A stretch of DNA of 64,000 bases, from assembly GCF_002214185.1 (NCBI RefSeq), contig NZ_CP022161.1, forward strand, positions 1,735,767-1,799,766, in the 5' to 3' direction. The notes below the pieces were generated by a model. The model worked only from the letters and a program-made list of their open reading frames with translations, was not told the DNA's origin and searched no databases. Below, one piece after another: positions 34,956-44,248 of this stretch; position 1 is the stretch's first letter; the number at the start of each line of letters is the position of its first letter. The position numbers and the translations under genes are program-made. The stretch comes from Streptomyces capitiformicae. GTDB lineage: Bacteria; Actinomycetota; Actinomycetes; Streptomycetales; Streptomycetaceae.

Positions 34956-36809
34956 TCAGTCGCCACACGACGGGTACGGCCGTACCGTCGCCAGCAAGGG
35001 CCGCACCATGGGCTGGCGCAGCAGCGACGGCGGACGGTCCGAGGCGCTCTCCAGCAGGCGCAACTCCAGGGTGCGCGTGGCGCCCGCGGGCAGCTCGAGG
35101 TCAAGGGTGTAGACCGGGTGACCGCGCTCGGCAGCTTGGTTCACCAGGACCGGTCGCCCGTCCAGAGCCGCCTCGGCCAGCTTCGCCCCCTTGCTCGCGT
35201 AGTACGAAACCAGCAGACGGTTGTCGCCGGGCCGGGTCCGGTAAGAGGGGGCGTCCGCGCGCTGGGTGACATACGTGGGGAGTCCCGAGGCCGGTGCTCT
35301 GTTGGTGAGGTCCACGGTCACGGTGACCTCACGGCCGGCCGCGACGCACCGGCCCGGCGCCCACTCCAGACGCCGGTCCAGGTAGTAGTCCAGTTTGCTG
35401 CCCGCCGCGTTGTTGACCACCAGTCCGGCGAACGGCTCGGCGGTGTCGGGCAGGGCACCGCCGAACGGGCGTCGTCGGAGTTCACGCTGCTCGGACGGGT
35501 GAGCACTCCACACCTTGACCCGTCCCTCCCTCAGCTGCCCGCTCAGGGCGGCGAGCAACGCGGGCCGTCGCCCTGGATCGTTCGCAACCCCCAGCAGCCG
35601 CCCCGCGACGGCGCGAGCCACGTCGAGGAAGAACGCCTTGCGCTTTCGTGTGTCCGGGTAGGCCGCGTAGCTGCTGCGCTCGGTGAGATCCACGACATTG
35701 GCAGCGGTGACTGCGGTGCCGTCCGGCAGTCGGACGGAGCCGGATGCGGCGAGCAGCCCTGACAGAGCACTGGGATCGAGGGCGAAGGCGCCATCCACCT
35801 TCTGGCCCCTGTGCTCCCGCCATGCGGCTGTCCAGATACGGGCCGCGTACGGGAAGTGCGGACTGAGGTTGGAGTTGACCCAAGTAGTGGTGGGGGCGTT
35901 GTGCCCGTGCAACGCGGTGTACTCGGCGCCCAGGTCGACCGGCGCGACGGCGTCCGTCATCTCGGTGTCGTTCCCGAAGTACTCGAACGCCAGTTGGCCC
36001 CGGTCCGCGGTCAGAACCGCGAACGCGCCGGGCAGCCCGCCCGTGCCGCGCGCCTCGGCCGTGTTCTCGAACACCACCACATACCGCCGTGGACCCCGTT
36101 CTCCCAGCATGGACGGCATTACACGGGCCGCCGCGGCGGCGTCGACCGTGGCGGGGACGATCCGGTCGAGTTGCTCGGCGAGCTGGGCCCGGGCCCGGTC
36201 GACGGCGGGCAGCCAGGTTCTGCGGGGCAACTCGTCGACCTCGGTACGCACGTCGGAGGCGCTGCGCGAGGCCTGGTCGAGGGCCGGAGCGGCACGGCGA
36301 AGCGCGGAGAGGTTCAGGTGACCACCGTCTTTCGCCGTGTCCGCGGTGAGTTCGGTGGCGGTGTCCGCCAGAGGAGAGAGCACGTCACGGGTCAACCGCT
36401 CGGCAGCCTCCGCGGCACCGCGCACGGTACGGACGGGTCCGCCCAGGACGGGCACGTGCGCGGCGGAGAACCAGGCCGGACCGGTGGTGAGCCGGTGTGC
36501 TCGCGCGGCGTGTGCGGCGGCGGCGCGCACGGCGGCATCGGGTGTCTGCTTCACCGGCACGGCATTTCCCGCGGGCACGTCCGCGGGAGGACCTGCGGCA
36601 ATCTGCTGTCGCAGCGAGCTCAGCGCCCGTTGTGAGGCCAGCAGTTCGTCGCGAACGAGCAGGCCGGTGACGACGACCCAACCGGCGCCGGCCAGAGGCA
36701 GGCCCGCGAGGGCGCCCACGAGCAGCCTGGCACGACGACGACGGAGCCATCGGACCAGGCTGTGGGTATTGCGTGACTCGGAGTTTTTCCTGAGGCGCGG
36801 CATTCGCAT
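34956..36809 (-). CDS. DUF4012 membrane-anchored protein
   Basis: 617 aa. Basic N-terminus (SLVRWLRRRRARLL) and one transmembrane helix (about 29-52), then a large extracytoplasmic part. The DUF4012 core is recognisable: RRYVVVFENTAEARGTGGLPGAF, LSPHFPYAARIWTAAW and KVDGAFALDPSALSGLLAASG. DUF4012 proteins are found in exopolysaccharide clusters of Gram-positive bacteria; their activity is not established. The gene starts 13 bp downstream of the His-Gly-rich protein gene and is probably co-transcribed with it. Confidence 0.85.
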   Translation of the reverse strand: MRMPRLRKNSESRNTHSLVRWLRRRRARLLVGALAGLPLAGAGWVVVTGLLVRDELLASQRALSSLRQQIAAGPPADVPAGNAVPVKQTPDAAVRAAAAHAARAHRLTTGPAWFSAAHVPVLGGPVRTVRGAAEAAERLTRDVLSPLADTATELTADTAKDGGHLNLSALRRAAPALDQASRSASDVRTEVDELPRRTWLPAVDRARAQLAEQLDRIVPATVDAAAAARVMPSMLGERGPRRYVVVFENTAEARGTGGLPGAFAVLTADRGQLAFEYFGNDTEMTDAVAPVDLGAEYTALHGHNAPTTTWVNSNLSPHFPYAARIWTAAWREHRGQKVDGAFALDPSALSGLLAASGSVRLPDGTAVTAANVVDLTERSSYAAYPDTRKRKAFFLDVARAVAGRLLGVANDPGRRPALLAALSGQLREGRVKVWSAHPSEQRELRRRPFGGALPDTAEPFAGLVVNNAAGSKLDYYLDRRLEWAPGRCVAAGREVTVTVDLTNRAPASGLPTYVTQRADAPSYRTRPGDNRLLVSYYASKGAKLAEAALDGRPVLVNQAAERGHPVYTLDLELPAGATRTLELRLLESASDRPPSLLRQPMVRPLLATVRPYPSCGD

Positions 36810-36822
36810 GTTGTCGGCCGGC

Positions 36823-37689
36823 TCAGCCCTGTTCCATGCGAGCGTGACGGCGCCGTACGACCGTGACCGTCTTGACAGCGACTGCGGCCAGCCCGGCAGC
36901 CCCGCCTACCAGGGCCCAGTTCAGGACCGAGTCGGTCGCTGTGGGCACCGTGCTGCCGCTCACGTCACTCGTCACGTCGTAGCCGGCCAAGCCAAGGTCT
37001 TCCTGCTGACTCGTTCCCACGGAGCCGGGCTGCTCCTCGACGGCACTGGTTCTCAGGGCGAGGGTCTTCCCGTTTCCGGCGACCTTGACGGTGCCGGGCT
37101 GACCTGCGACGCCACCTGCCAGTGGGAGGCTCGCCCCGTCCGCGTTGCGCCCCCCTCCCCCGTGGCCATGCCCATGCCCGTTCCCATGCCCGTCCCCGTG
37201 GCCATGCCCATGCCCGTCCCCGTGTCCGTTCCCATGCCCGTTCTTTGCCGTCACCAGGAGGGGTGCGGAGACGCTTCCCGACTCCTCGCCGGTGAGCGTG
37301 AACAGGTAAGGACCGGGAGGGGTGTCCTTGGGCACCTGGAAGCACCCGAACACGGTGCCGCGGGTGTTGGCCTGGTAGGTCGCGTCCTGGTCCTCGCACT
37401 CGTCCCCGCCGCCTCCACCGCCCCCGCTGCGGGGCGGTCCGCTGAGGGTGGCCGGGGACTGCGGGTCGAGCGATGCGGTGACGACTTCTTCGGGCTCGAA
37501 CCCCTCTGCGACGAAGTAGATCGCCCCACCCGCGGGCACCGAGGCAGTACTCAACTCCGGTGGGTAGGGCTGGTAAACGTTCGTTGGCGCGTCGGCATAC
37601 GCGAACTGCGCGTTCGCCAGCGGTACGGCGGCAACGAAGGTAGCGGCTGTGGCAGCCAAGGCGGCCCGCCACGGCGAAGACTTGATCAT
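36823..37689 (-). CDS. exported His-Gly-rich protein with C-terminal membrane anchor
   Basis: 288 aa, family not recognised. Sec signal peptide (about 1-33, LAATAATFVAAVPLANA), a first domain (about 35-148) resembling an immunoglobulin-like adhesin module with a Gly run and two Cys, then a 27-residue GHGNGHGDGHGHGHG-type tract (151-177), a linker, and a C-terminal hydrophobic helix (256-278) followed by RRRHAR. The His tract could bind metal ions. It lies just upstream of the DUF4012 gene. An AT-rich promoter region (37737-37800) precedes it. Confidence 0.8.
   Translation of the reverse strand: MIKSSPWRAALAATAATFVAAVPLANAQFAYADAPTNVYQPYPPELSTASVPAGGAIYFVAEGFEPEEVVTASLDPQSPATLSGPPRSGGGGGGGDECEDQDATYQANTRGTVFGCFQVPKDTPPGPYLFTLTGEESGSVSAPLLVTAKNGHGNGHGDGHGHGHGDGHGNGHGHGHGGGGRNADGASLPLAGGVAGQPGTVKVAGNGKTLALRTSAVEEQPGSVGTSQQEDLGLAGYDVTSDVSGSTVPTATDSVLNWALVGGAAGLAAVAVKTVTVVRRRHARMEQG
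37160..37242. repeat. hexanucleotide repeat tract inside the His-Gly gene
   Basis: On the plus strand GGCCATGCCCATGCCCGT recurs 36 bp apart within runs of CCCATG/CCCGTG/CCCGTT hexamers, encoding GHGDGH-type pairs on the minus strand. Because units are multiples of 6 bp, slippage would lengthen or shorten the His tract in frame. Confidence 0.85.
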
Positions 37690-37736
37690 CTCGTACCAAT
37701 CTCCCAGCTGATCTCGTGTCCGGATGGCAGCGCCGC

Positions 37737-37800
37737 CAAAAAGTTACTGATATATCCTCATATCCCTATATTCCTACCTAAGCTAACGCAAAGCGCCTCA
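37737..37800 (-). promoter_or_regulatory. AT-rich promoter region of the His-Gly/DUF4012 genes
   Basis: A 60-bp AT-rich island in a GC-rich genome. On the minus strand TTGCGT stands 15 bp before TATAGG, with further TATATC. Exact promoter elements are uncertain. Confidence 0.35.
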
Positions 37801-37820
37801 GGAGCCTCCTAATGGCCCAC

Positions 37821-38486
37821 TCAGTAGGCGCCGTCGCCGCGCAGTACGGCAGGCAGTGTCCTCGCGAGAATGGCCAGGTCCTTCCGGACCGACCAGGTGT
37901 CGACATATTCCAGGTCCAGGCGCAGGGCGTCCTCCCAGGTGAGGTCGGACCGGCCACCGATCTGCCACAGGCCGGTGAGCCCCGGCCGGACCAGCAGGCG
38001 ACGCCCGGCATCCCCGGTGCACACCGAGTCCTCGACCGGCAACGGCCGAGGGCCGACCAACGACATGTGCCCCATCAGCACGTTGACCAGTTGCGGCAAC
38101 TCGTCCAGGGAGTACCGGCGCAGCCAACGCCCGACGGGGGTGACACGGGGGTCCTCACGAATCTTGAACAGCTGTCCGTCGGCTTCGTTGCGGACGGCCA
38201 GCGCCGCTCGCAACCTCTCGGAGCCGACCTGCATGGTGCGTAGCTTGAGGACCTGGAACTCCATGCCGCGCCAACCAGTGCGGCGCTGACGGAACAGGGC
38301 GGGCCCCGGAGTGTCGACCTTCACGGCGACGACAGCCGCGAGGAGCACCGGCGCCACCAGCAGGAGCAGCACTACGGCCCCCACCACGTCGATGGTCCGT
38401 TTGGCCGTCCGCCCCACCCATCGCCGCCGACGACACGGCTCCGGCTGGCGGGGAGCCGTATGTGCTGCAGATACCGACACTTCCAT
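37821..38486 (-). CDS. undecaprenyl-phosphate sugar transferase (priming)
   Basis: 221 aa. One membrane segment (DVVGAVVLLLLVAPVLLAAVVA, about 33-54), then the WcaJ/PssY-type catalytic core: PGPALFRQRRTG, VLKLRTMQVG, SLDELPQLVNVLMGHMSLVGPRPLP and VRPGLTGLWQIGGRSDLTWED. It lacks the large N-terminal membrane part of PglC/WbaP long forms, so it is a short monotopic phosphoglycosyl transferase. It would start the repeat unit on the lipid carrier. Start ATG follows AGAAGGGG. Divergent from the UDP-glucuronate-decarboxylase-like gene. Confidence 0.93.
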   Translation of the reverse strand: MEVSVSAAHTAPRQPEPCRRRRWVGRTAKRTIDVVGAVVLLLLVAPVLLAAVVAVKVDTPGPALFRQRRTGWRGMEFQVLKLRTMQVGSERLRAALAVRNEADGQLFKIREDPRVTPVGRWLRRYSLDELPQLVNVLMGHMSLVGPRPLPVEDSVCTGDAGRRLLVRPGLTGLWQIGGRSDLTWEDALRLDLEYVDTWSVRKDLAILARTLPAVLRGDGAY

Positions 38487-38560
38487 GCCCCTTCTCCTAG
38501 TGCGACAAACGGGTGAAAGGTGCTCAATCGCGAGGTATTTCTCTGCACCTGACGTCTCAT

Positions 38561-38587
38561 TTGATCCAAAAACGACCAATGTATAAA
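38561..38587 (+). promoter_or_regulatory. candidate promoter in the divergent exopolysaccharide intergenic region
   Basis: TTGATC (38561-38566) and TATAAA (38582-38587) are 15 bp apart in an AT-rich gap between two divergent cluster genes (38487-38672). The spacing is short, so the assignment is tentative; the same TATA-rich bases could serve the minus-strand gene. Confidence 0.35.
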
Positions 38588-38672
38588 AACACGACATCCA
38601 CCTGAGTTTCGGAAATGACACCGCGACTTGCCCCGTCCACCAGCCTGGGCGGGGCCTGCCGAGAGGACCTGC

Positions 38673-39674
38673 ATGCGTGCGGTAGTGACGGGTGGGGCTG
38701 GGTTCATCGGTTCCCACCTGTGCGAGCGGCTGCTCCACGCGGGCCATGACGTGGTCTGCGTGGACAGCTTTCTGACATCCAGCGTTGACAACATCGAACA
38801 CCTCATGGGCGAGCGACACTTCCAGTTCAGCCACTGGGACATCACCCAGGGCCTGGACGTGGCAGGGCCGGTGGACGCCGTCCTCCACCTGGCCTCACCC
38901 GCCTCACCCGCGGACTACCTGAAACTGCCCCTGGAAACGCTCCGTGTGGGCTCGGCCGGAACCTGGCACGCCCTGGACCTGGCCGCCGCGAAGCACGCCC
39001 GCTTCCTGCTGACCTCCACCTCCGAGTCGTACGGCGACCCCCTGATCCACCCTCAACCAGAGAGCTACTGGGGCCATGTCAACCCCGTCGGTCCGCGCTC
39101 GGTGTACGACGAAGCGAAACGCTTCGGCGAGGCACTGACCATGGCGTACCGCAGGAGCCGCGGTGTCGACGCCAAGATCGTGCGCATCTTCAACACCTTC
39201 GGCCCGCGGATGCGCCCGGACGACGGGCGGGCCATCCCCACCTTCATTCGCCAGGCGCTGTGCGGAGAGCCGATCACCGTCACCGGAGACGGCAGTCAGA
39301 CCCGGTCCCTGTGCTACGTCGACGATGTGGTCGACGGGTTGATGCGGATGCTCGCCAGCAGCCATGGCGGACCGGTCAACCTGGGCAACCCACACGAGGT
39401 CTCCATGCTCGAGTTGGCCCAGTGGATCAGCAAACTCACCGTTTCTTCCTCGGAGATCACGCTGATCCCCCGACCTGAGGACGATCCGGAAAAGCGGCGC
39501 CCGGACATCACGATGGCCCACGACCTCCTGGGATGGGAGCCCACGACTCCGGTGGAGCGCGGCCTGTGCGACACCATCACCGACTTCCGACGCCGCCTGG
39601 CTTTCACCGAGTTCGCCAGGCACGACAACGCGCCCGCCACGTTCCCGCTGAGCACTGAAGCCGCTTCCTCATGA
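38673..39674 (+). CDS. NAD-dependent epimerase/dehydratase, UDP-glucuronate decarboxylase type
   Basis: 333 aa from the ATG after GAGAGGACC. NAD site VVTGGAGFIGSHLCERLL, active-site YxxxK in VYDEAKRFGEAL, and LLTSTSESYGDPLIHPQPES plus RIFNTFGPRMRPDDGR, which are typical of UDP-xylose synthases. It should convert UDP-glucuronate to UDP-xylose, giving a pentose donor for the polymer. First gene of a plus-strand run; its stop overlaps the next start (ATGA). Confidence 0.88.
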   Translation: MRAVVTGGAGFIGSHLCERLLHAGHDVVCVDSFLTSSVDNIEHLMGERHFQFSHWDITQGLDVAGPVDAVLHLASPASPADYLKLPLETLRVGSAGTWHALDLAAAKHARFLLTSTSESYGDPLIHPQPESYWGHVNPVGPRSVYDEAKRFGEALTMAYRRSRGVDAKIVRIFNTFGPRMRPDDGRAIPTFIRQALCGEPITVTGDGSQTRSLCYVDDVVDGLMRMLASSHGGPVNLGNPHEVSMLELAQWISKLTVSSSEITLIPRPEDDPEKRRPDITMAHDLLGWEPTTPVERGLCDTITDFRRRLAFTEFARHDNAPATFPLSTEAASS

Positions 39675-40570
39675 CCGCCGCTCCACCAAGCTCACGGACG
39701 ACAGGGCTGACGTCGACCACGCCCGTGGTCGAGTGCCTGGGGGTGCCCATCACCGCGCACACCCGCGAGAGCGCGGCCCGTCACATCGTGCACCTCGCCC
39801 ATCGGATCCGCGCGGCACGCCATGGGGACACCGGCGGCCCCGACGCCCTCGGCACCCCGCTCGGCAGTGACGTCCACCTGTCCAACGCGTACACGCTCGC
39901 CCTCGCGGACCGGGACCCCGAGCTGCACGGCATTCTGCGCTCGGCCTCTCTCAACCTCCCCGACGGACAGCCGGTCGTATGGGCCAACCAACTGCTCCAC
40001 CGGGGTGCCACCCTGCCGAGCACACGCGTCTACGGCCCCGACCTCGTGCTGGACGTCTTCGCCCTGAGCCAGCACACCGAACTGAGGCACTACCTCCTCG
40101 GCTCCACGCCCCAGGTACTGGACGCGCTGCACCGGGAACTACGACGGCGTTTTCCGGGGGCGCGGATCGTCGGCACCTGTTCACCGCCCTTCCGGCCGTT
40201 GACCGCCCAGGAACTCCGGCAACAGGTGGAGGACATCCGTTCCGTCGCAGCGGACATCGTCTGGGTCGGACTCGGTACCCCCAAGCAGGATCGCTGGGCC
40301 GCCGACCTGCGTGCCGCACTTCCCGTGGTGGCCGTGGCCGTGGGCGCCGCCTTCGACTTCATCGCCGGCACCAAGCGGCAGGCACCGCCCTGGATACAGC
40401 ACAACGGGCTGGAATGGCTGTTCCGGCTGGGCAGCGAGCCGCGACGTCTGTGGCGCCGCTATTTGTTCGGCAACGCACGCTTCGTCAACGGTGTCGTACG
40501 GCAGGCGGTTCAAGACGCCCCGAGAGGCCCGGCCCTCCATGGGCGTCAGGCAAGGCGAAGTTCGATTTGA
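39671..40570 (+). CDS. WecG/TagA/CpsF family glycosyltransferase
   Basis: 299 aa. The family motifs NLPDGQPVVWANQLLHRG, RVYGPDLVLDVF and WVGLGTPKQDRWAADLR are clear. Enzymes of this family add a second sugar (for example ManNAc, GlcA-related) to a lipid-linked first sugar. It is translationally coupled to the upstream epimerase gene and overlaps the next gene by 32 bp. Confidence 0.92.
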   Translation: MTAAPPSSRTTGLTSTTPVVECLGVPITAHTRESAARHIVHLAHRIRAARHGDTGGPDALGTPLGSDVHLSNAYTLALADRDPELHGILRSASLNLPDGQPVVWANQLLHRGATLPSTRVYGPDLVLDVFALSQHTELRHYLLGSTPQVLDALHRELRRRFPGARIVGTCSPPFRPLTAQELRQQVEDIRSVAADIVWVGLGTPKQDRWAADLRAALPVVAVAVGAAFDFIAGTKRQAPPWIQHNGLEWLFRLGSEPRRLWRRYLFGNARFVNGVVRQAVQDAPRGPALHGRQARRSSI

Positions 40571-41525
40571 CGCATTCGACGTTCTGCACGCCAGAGATGG
40601 GACCGGGATCCACGTGCGCCATGAACTGATCATCTGCACGAGAAACAGAGCGAATGAACTGGAGACATGTCTGGAATCCCTTGCTTCCCAGACAGTCCTC
40701 CCTCAACGCGTGCTTGTGGTCGACAGCAGCGATGCCGATACGTCACAGAAGGTGACCGAGAGGTTCGCGGAGCAAACGCCTGGACTCGAAGTGAAGTTCG
40801 TGCGAGCGGCACCACGAAAGACCATCCAGCTCAACGTGGCGCTTGACCTTCTCGACCCTTCGACCGAGATCGTTCACTTCACCGACGATGATGTGATCCT
40901 GGATCCGCACTATCTGCGCGACATGCTGGCTGCCTTCCAAAGCCATCCAGAATACGGCGGAGTGGGCGGGCGAGTCGCAAACCCCCCGAAGCAACGAGCC
41001 AAGGGACTCGTGAAGTTGTATCGCCGAGCCTTCCTGCTCGACAGCAAGAGACAGGGTGCCCTTCTCCGGTCCGGAATGAACGTGCTCTGTCGCACCGGCC
41101 ATCAGCCGCGGCGAGTCGACTGGCTCTCCGGATGCTCGATGTCCTACCGCGCCGGCGCCATTGCCGGATTGCGCTTCGACGAGACCCGAGCCGGCAACGG
41201 AATGGGCGAGGATGTGGACTTCTCGGCTCGCGTGGCGGAACGCGCCCCTCTCATGTGGACTCCTCAAGCCGTCATCGACCACCGAGAGTCCCCCGTCAAC
41301 CGTGAGGACGATCTGGTAGCCAGACGTCGCGCGATCCGTTCCTGGTGGAGACTCGCCGTCCTCAACATCGGCTCGGTGAACCGATTCGCAGTGCTTTACG
41401 CAGTTGCCGGCGACACACTGATGTTGTTGATCATGGCGGGAGTCTTCCGGTCCCGACGCTATATGCGCCAGGCGATCGCGAACGGCGCCGGCCTTGTCGA
41501 CATCGTCAGGGGCACACCGGTGTGA
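40539..41525 (+). CDS. glycosyltransferase family 2
   Basis: 328 aa from the ATG at 40539 (GTG at 40614 is an alternative that avoids most of the overlap with the previous gene). GT-A fold: ELIICTRNRANELETCLESL, the nucleotide/metal site VHFTDDDVILDP and SMSYRAGAIAGLRFDE with an ED acceptor pair in GMGEDVDFSARV. Donor and acceptor unknown. Its codon use is less GC-rich than the flanking core genes, as in the next several genes. Confidence 0.88.
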   Translation: MGVRQGEVRFDAFDVLHARDGTGIHVRHELIICTRNRANELETCLESLASQTVLPQRVLVVDSSDADTSQKVTERFAEQTPGLEVKFVRAAPRKTIQLNVALDLLDPSTEIVHFTDDDVILDPHYLRDMLAAFQSHPEYGGVGGRVANPPKQRAKGLVKLYRRAFLLDSKRQGALLRSGMNVLCRTGHQPRRVDWLSGCSMSYRAGAIAGLRFDETRAGNGMGEDVDFSARVAERAPLMWTPQAVIDHRESPVNREDDLVARRRAIRSWWRLAVLNIGSVNRFAVLYAVAGDTLMLLIMAGVFRSRRYMRQAIANGAGLVDIVRGTPV

Positions 41526-43045
41526 GAATCCTCAAGGGCCGTCCCGACGACGCGTCGGAAGCTCGGTGTGCGTCACACGAATCGACATCACCGGGTCGAT
41601 TGGCAGGCACCGAACCGGTACAAGGATCGCCAGTTCCGCATCCTGTACGCCGGGGCACAAGGGAACGGAGCGCCCCGCAGCGCCTCGTGTCCGAGGCGGA
41701 CGGCCGCTGGCGCGGAATCCTCACGAGCGGCACCGCCACGATGGCTGCGCAGGGGGTCTCCCTGATCGCCAGTCTGCTCATCGTTCGCGTCATGGCTCAG
41801 AACCTCGGCGTGGCAGAGTTCGGGTTGTGGCTCACCCTCACCACCGCCCTGGCGATGTTGGGGGCCCTGGACTTCGGTCTTGGGCCCGCTGTCATGACAC
41901 AAGTTTCGGAAGCCCGCGGCAGAGGCGATCTCGGGGAGATGCAACGGGTGGTGAGCACGGCGTTCTTCCTGCTGAGCAGTGCCGCGCTCATCGTTCTCGC
42001 AGTCTCCGCCGTCCTCACCTCGACCATCGACTGGAATACCGTGCTCGGGGTGGGAAATGAGGTGCCTCACCCGCTCGTCCGCGAGCTGCTGTTCGCTGTG
42101 GCTGCCGCCATCGCACTGAGCCTCCCTCTGGTAATTGCCCGTCGCGTGTACTACGCGCTCCGTCGCGCCCATGTGCTGGCACTCTTCACCGTGCTGGCTG
42201 TAGCACTGCAGGGTCTCGGAGTCTGGGGCGTAGGGGCCATCACTTCAGATATCCGATGGTTCCTCATCATCTATCTCGCAGCATGGCTGGTCGCGGATAT
42301 CGCGACGACACTGCTGCTCCGTCGCTCCATCCCCGAACTGCGCCCTCGGCTGTGCGCCATCGACCGACGCACTGCAGGCCGACTCGGGAAGGAAGGAGCT
42401 CAACTCTTCTTCCTTACGCTTGTCAGCGTCGTCGTCTTCCAGAGCGATGCGTTCATCATCGGCCACTACCTTGGGGTCTCTCACATCCCGGAGTACGTGC
42501 TGCCATTCAAAATCTTCGTTCTGGTGCCTGCCTTCGCCGCCATGTTCCTCACGCCCTTGTGGGCCACTTATCGTGAGGCATGGACCCGGGGTGACTACCG
42601 CTGGGTGCGCAGCGCGTACACACGATCGGTGGCGTTCACGGCTGCTGCCGCCACATTGATGGCGTGCCTCCTCTTCGTCGGTGCCCGCCCCTTGCTGCGT
42701 CTCTGGATGGGCAACGACGCCGTTGTTCCGTCGGTAGAGATGCTCGCCGCGCTGGCGTGTCACGTCATCGTCATGTGCACCAGCAGCGCGGTCAGCGTGC
42801 TCCTGAAGGGCTTGGGTGTGCTTCGTGCGCAGTACATCCTCGGCGCGGTCATGGCATTACTGAACATCGCACTGTCAATCTGGTCCGTAACACGCATGGG
42901 TATCTGCGGCCCACTCTGGGCGACCGTAGCCACGCAGACATGTGTCGTTCTCATCCCCAGCATGATCTACGCGTCCCGGCGACTGTCCACCCATCACACA
43001 TGCGCGCAGACGAACGGGAACGCGGTACCGGCCGTCAAGTCCTGA
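41522..43045 (+). CDS. Wzx-type oligosaccharide flippase (MOP superfamily)
   Basis: 507 aa from the GTG that overlaps the glycosyltransferase stop (GTGA). After a ~50-residue hydrophilic leader there are about 12 hydrophobic segments, for example ATMAAQGVSLIASLLIVRVM and SVLLKGLGVLRAQYILGAVM. It should flip the lipid-linked repeat unit across the membrane for polymerisation by the Wzy-like protein encoded at 47470. The N-terminal leader is long for the family, so an internal start is possible. Confidence 0.85.
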   Translation: MRILKGRPDDASEARCASHESTSPGRLAGTEPVQGSPVPHPVRRGTRERSAPQRLVSEADGRWRGILTSGTATMAAQGVSLIASLLIVRVMAQNLGVAEFGLWLTLTTALAMLGALDFGLGPAVMTQVSEARGRGDLGEMQRVVSTAFFLLSSAALIVLAVSAVLTSTIDWNTVLGVGNEVPHPLVRELLFAVAAAIALSLPLVIARRVYYALRRAHVLALFTVLAVALQGLGVWGVGAITSDIRWFLIIYLAAWLVADIATTLLLRRSIPELRPRLCAIDRRTAGRLGKEGAQLFFLTLVSVVVFQSDAFIIGHYLGVSHIPEYVLPFKIFVLVPAFAAMFLTPLWATYREAWTRGDYRWVRSAYTRSVAFTAAAATLMACLLFVGARPLLRLWMGNDAVVPSVEMLAALACHVIVMCTSSAVSVLLKGLGVLRAQYILGAVMALLNIALSIWSVTRMGICGPLWATVATQTCVVLIPSMIYASRRLSTHHTCAQTNGNAVPAVKS

Positions 43046-43107
43046 CATGAAGGCCAGAAGGCGAAGACCGCACGACCAGCAGAGTTGGTTACCGGAGAGG
43101 CGACGAG

Positions 43108-44199
43108 ATGCCCAAACGACGCCAGGTCATCTACCTCGGGTGGCATGGATTCAACAACTTTGGCGACGATCTCCTCCACGAAACGTGGAAGTCAGCGCTC
43201 GGCAACCCGCTTGAGGTCGCGGCTCCCTTGACGAGGCGGGCCCATATGGTCACAGCCTCTCAGTTCCTTCTGCACAGCCTGCGCCGGATCGATACGGAAC
43301 GGATCGTACTGCTCGGAGGCGGTACCACGATCGGCTTTCAGAACTGGGCCAAGCACACACGGCTGGCCCTTGCCTACTACTCCGCCCAGGCACTGGTGGT
43401 CGCCGGCGCGGGTGCCGCGGCATCACACGACACCTTCGCTCTGAACCTGCAGAGCTCCGACTGGCGGGCATGGCGCAACCTGCCCCACGTGGCACTCTTC
43501 GGGGTCCGCGGTCCACTGACCCAGAAGGAGTGCGCACATCACTGGAGGACCACCAGCGTGATCGGAGACCCGGCCCTCCTCTACCCGCTGTGTGTCCGCA
43601 GGCAGCGCCCGCAACCCGCTCGCCCTGTGGTCGGGGTCTGCTTGGGAGCCAGCCCAACAAGCCGGTTCGACATCGGTGCTGTCGCCGATGCCGTCAGCGC
43701 CCACCTCGCCCATCATCCGGACCATGCCGTGCGTGTCCTGCAACTCTCTCGGGAAGACAGTGACGTGGCCCGCGAACTCGCCTCCCGGCTCGACGGAACA
43801 TTGGTAGCTTTCGAGGGTGACGTGCAGACGATCATGGAATCCATCGCAGAGTGTTCGTTGCTGCTTTCGGAGCGACTGCACGGGGCAGTCGCCGGCGTAG
43901 CGTGCGGCGTCGCCACTGTTCCCCTCGCGTATGCCAGCAAATGCGATGACTTCTGGATGAGCATCACCGGAGAAGCGCCCGTTCTTCACGTGGGAGCAAC
44001 CAGTGGGCAGATCCTTGAGGAGATTCAGCGGGCCACACGCCCGGAGCGGGCCGCTGTTGTCGCACAGAGAGTCCATGCCCTCCAACAGGATCTCCTGCAC
44101 GCTGTCGACCTGCTGCGCCAATGGCAGGAGGGGCACATCAGCAGCCAAGAGTTGATTGCGCTGTCGCGGCATGCGACACCCGCTGTGCTGCAGAGCTGA
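43108..44199 (+). CDS. polysaccharide pyruvyl transferase family protein
   Basis: 363 aa, ATG after GGAGAGGCGACGAG. Typical features are YLGWHGFNNFGDDLLHETW near the start, LLGGGTTIGFQNW, FGVRGPLTQKECAHHW and the late SLLLSERLHGAVAGVACGVA. Members add pyruvate ketals from PEP to polysaccharides, giving them acidic groups. Last gene of the plus-strand run 38673-44199; convergent with a methyltransferase. Confidence 0.88.
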   Translation: MPKRRQVIYLGWHGFNNFGDDLLHETWKSALGNPLEVAAPLTRRAHMVTASQFLLHSLRRIDTERIVLLGGGTTIGFQNWAKHTRLALAYYSAQALVVAGAGAAASHDTFALNLQSSDWRAWRNLPHVALFGVRGPLTQKECAHHWRTTSVIGDPALLYPLCVRRQRPQPARPVVGVCLGASPTSRFDIGAVADAVSAHLAHHPDHAVRVLQLSREDSDVARELASRLDGTLVAFEGDVQTIMESIAECSLLLSERLHGAVAGVACGVATVPLAYASKCDDFWMSITGEAPVLHVGATSGQILEEIQRATRPERAAVVAQRVHALQQDLLHAVDLLRQWQEGHISSQELIALSRHATPAVLQS

Positions 44200-44248
44200 T
44201 CGGCAGCACCGGCGCTTATTCGCCTTCTGGGCTTGCGGAAGCCACGAA

